In this document: one piece after another, positions 60,780 to 64,000 of the stretch
Position numbering within the stretch: position 1 is the first letter of the stretch
Layout of the letters: the number at the start of each line of letters is the position of its first letter
From: Ottelia alismoides
Taxonomy: Eukaryota; Streptophyta; Magnoliopsida; Alismatales; Hydrocharitaceae
Reading direction: 5' to 3'
Assembly (NCBI GenBank): GCA_037367405.1
Contig: JAZKJV010000150.1
Span: 1-64,000 of the forward strand
Length of the DNA stretch: 64,000 nucleotides
Program-made: the position numbers and the translations under genes
Notes under the pieces: model-generated
Told to the model about the DNA's origin: nothing
What the model saw: the letters and a program-made list of their open reading frames with translations, nothing else
Databases searched by the model: none

Positions 60780-63700
60780 GTAACTACTAAACAATCAACC
60801 TTTGATCCCCCAAGGGACATGAACTTCTCTCAACAGTGTTTCCAGATAGATCTATGTAAAGGAAAGGTGGCAAATATAGCACAAGCTACTCTAAATATGT
60901 TGTGCATGAGACCAAGACCTCCAAAAACATGGCTTCTCTATACACATATAGATTGCAAGAATGTCCCCTATACACATAGAGATTGCAAAAATGTCGTGGC
61001 CACAAATCATCCTTCATCTTAACAATGCTAAAACATGAGAATATTGCCCCTCTCAAAACCCAAGAAGAAAGATGATTCCTTTGAGGAGTTCAATAATGAC
61101 GTCCCTTCCCAAATACCATCTATAAAGTATAAATAAAAGGTAATTTATATCCTAGGGATAAAGAGGTAAAGATAAGTCCAAACCGATTCTCTCTATCTCG
61201 ATCTAAGATAAGCCTTTGCAATTTGCCACAACATTAAAAAATCTAAACTTAGAGGTCCAATGGAGATGAAGCATCAAATCACATAATGACAATGAGGTCA
61301 TTCTATAAGAAACATACAAGTCCAATATATATGTGTTGGGAAAATGATAAAGTGTGCTTATTCCATCAGCCCTAGGCTCTCTTATATAGGAGAGTAGCCT
61401 ATGGGTAAAATACATAAAGAGTCCAACAAAAAAAGAAAAATATAAGAAAAGTACAGAAGTGAATAATATATCTCTACACTCCGACTCAAGGTGGAGCATA
61501 GATATTGGTCATGCTCAGCTTGGACAAACACTTCTGGAACAGCCCTCGAAGTAATGCCTTGGTAAAAATGTCTGCAGTTTGATCCGCTAAGCAAACATGG
61601 GATGTAACAATAAACCCCTTCTGAATCATATCACGGATAAAGTGACAATCAACCTCAATGTGCTTGGTTTGTTCATGAAATGTTGGATTATTTGCAATTA
61701 ATAGGGCCGCCTGATTGTCGCATTCCAGAGCCATATGAAGCAGGACTTCTATATACAGATCTGTAAGCACAGCCTTTACCCACATCATTTCTGTACTGAC
61801 CTAGGTCATAGTCCTATATTCAGACTCAGCACTAGACCTTGCTACAACAGTTTGCTTCGAGCTTCTCCATGAGACTAGAGAATCTCCAACATACACAGCA
61901 AACCCAGTGGTGGACTTCCTATCCTTGGGACACCCTGCGTAATCTGCATCTGCACAAGCTTAGATAATAACTTCCTTGCCTTTCTTAAACAGCAGACCCA
62001 CACCTGTAGATGACATAAGGTACCTGAGTATCATATGTATATCATCCATGTGTACCTGTCGTGGTTGCTCCATGAACTGGCTTACTCGACTCACAGCGAA
62101 GGAGATATCGAGCCTGGTACTAGTAACATAAAGAAGTTTTGTAGAGATAGATATTATTATGATATGTACCTATTTGTTATTTCTTTGTTTTCTCTGGACT
62201 ACTTTGTACATTACCCTTAAGATCTCTCCCTATATAAGAGAGCCTAGGGTTTCTATGAATAATCTATCTCGGTTTTCTCCCAACATGGTATCACAGCCGC
62301 CCTAGGGCTCTCTCCCTCTCCCCACCCGCCGCCCTCCTTAACGCAACTGATGGAGGAGGAGATGCTTCTCCGACTGAGATTTCACAAAAGGCTGAGGCGG
62401 ACTACGAAAGAGAGTGGAGAAGCATAAGGATGTAGAACTGTGGTTGGTATGGTGATGAGACAAGGAAGAATAAAGGAGGAAATAGAGAGCAGAACATGGG
62501 ATATAGGTATTGATATAAACATCACTACACATGTATTGAGACATGGTACGGTGGACGTAACAAGAGATTTGGATTGTCTGTATCCCGATCAACATTTTCC
62601 ATCACACCATCTATATTTTTTAAGGTGGCCTCCATGATGCATTCAATTTCGAAATCCTTCTCCTCGTCCAATATATAATTTGGCATTAAAGTAAAATGAG
62701 ATAAATAATAGTATGTCCATATCAAATAATGTGGAGACCTCATGATTTTCGGCATATAATATTGATCAGTAAGAACTCATTCATGGTTAGTCCCAAGCAT
62801 GTGTAAATGAGGATGGTTGCATTAGGTAGCCGATAGCCAGCGTAAAAAAGCAGAAAACAAATTCCTAATAGTGTTTTCTAAAAAAACATTATTTAGGAAT
62901 TTTCCTCAAGACAGACGGATCTTTTCAACATGAATATTGATCGGTAAGATTATCCTAACATGTCAACATACTATATAATATCTTTGATGATGTCATCTTC
63001 ATCCACATTGGCACAGGTCCCAAATCCTGCATGTTACATGAAATACTTCAACATCAAAAACCTTGAATAGACTAAATCAAAATAATGACACAATTTTAAT
63101 AAACAATCCAACAAATTTCATCTCTCAATATACCTTAAATGATTCTGTATGCCATCTTTGTAACTAATTCCTTATCACAACTCAAAATAAGTGTACCTTG
63201 AAGCATCATTTCCCACATCTCTATTAAGATCTCTACCTCGACAAATCATCTCTCTTTGTGGGATTCCTTGCATAACTTTATCCAAATCCTCCCAAAAAGC
63301 TTGTTTAATCATTTCCTCTAAACCAACTTGTAGTACATAACGTGAGATTATATTTATAACTTCTTCCAGCATTTTCTCAAAAAAGACTTCTTCCAGCACC
63401 AATTTTAACAAATAATCCGATCCTCAAATCTTTGCTCATCAACAACACTACCCTTTAAATCCTTATGAATAACCACTCCAATACAATTCCTACCCCTCTA
63501 TTTACATGAATACTACAATATAAAGCATGTCTTCTCGATGTCCCTTTCTTTCTCTCCAACACATTTTGTCTCTTGAAGACATAGTATCTGAATCTTCCTT
63601 CTTTCCGTCGTATTCAGTATCTCCATCGATTTGCCAGTCAAAGTGCCAATATTCCAACTGCCTATATTTAACTTCTTTTGCAACCTCTTTTGGACTAACT

Positions 63701-64000
63701 TCTTTACTCGTGCATGTCCATCATGCGAGAACCCTTGCAAATTTTAAACTGCATCAAGGTGGCAATGCATCGGAACTAGCTTATTTACTCACATGTGTTC
63801 CTCATGCGAGAATCCTTGCAAATTTTGAACTACATCAGGGCAATGATGTAGAGGCCATTGCCAATTTCTCAGTGCATTCGGGAAATGCAATGCACCGCTA
63901 GTAAGAAACGCCCAACAAAATCTAAATGTTTCTTTAAATCCAAGTTGAAAATTTCGGATTGTCTTGAGACAAATTCCTAAATAGCATTTAAAAAAATACA

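Overview
The window is flowering-plant nuclear DNA. Plant-type Copia, Gypsy-like, L1-like and RTE LINE, SINE, MULE and hAT sequences make up most of it, and six exons match plant NPC1-like sterol transporters. The large TE-filled introns and several very GC-rich L1-type LINEs suggest a large genome, perhaps a monocot or magnoliid; I cannot place it more precisely. No bacterial, CRISPR, rRNA or tRNA feature was seen.

The only recognised host gene is an NPC1-like gene on the minus strand. In transcription order its exons lie at 45120-45203, 33626-33718, 33393-33494, 32119-32187, 16243-16339 and 16014-16121. The first four are clean, in phase and flanked by GT/AG. The last two carry 1-bp frame errors. 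Introns of about 11.4 and 15.8 kb are filled with transposons. Exons for the start and end of the protein were not found.

Layout. 1-2139: broken Copia 3' half with a MITE and a 3' LTR. 2440-2975: possible LTR fragment. 3067-8810: nearly full-length L1-type LINE (minus). 8944-9140: SINE-like. 9297-15502: non-autonomous LTR element (called LARD here; minus) split by a LINE (10810-14237). 15700-15933: SINE. 16014-16339: last two NPC1 exons. 17695-19095: second, truncated LARD. 19096-23115: MULE-like element holding an hAT-like element (19457-21473), which itself carries an RTE reverse transcriptase fragment. 23641-31297: Copia element with 5-bp target duplication, split by a LINE (27494-30938). 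32119-33718: three NPC1 exons. 34354-35612: MULE-like element carrying a GC-rich minisatellite. 36590-39240 and 43610-44400: old LINE pieces. 39309-43216 and 48272-49900: related Gypsy-like LTR repeats. 45120-45203: first NPC1 exon. 47090-47990: LINE fragment. 51085-52101: Gypsy-like LTR end. 52470-55400: decayed LINE. 55561-60779: third LARD with a young LINE (intact 830-codon frame) in its 3' LTR. 61334-62298: two Copia fragments head to head. 62800-62965: SINE-like. 63175-63740: RTE endonuclease fragment.

No new functional system stands out. The most informative items are the TE-expanded NPC1 gene and its frame errors, the LARD family with a shared open frame and variable GC-rich segments, the hAT-like element carrying an RTE fragment, and the two MULE-like elements with unusual internal repeats. 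All coordinates come from reading by eye; boundaries without a target duplication are approximate.
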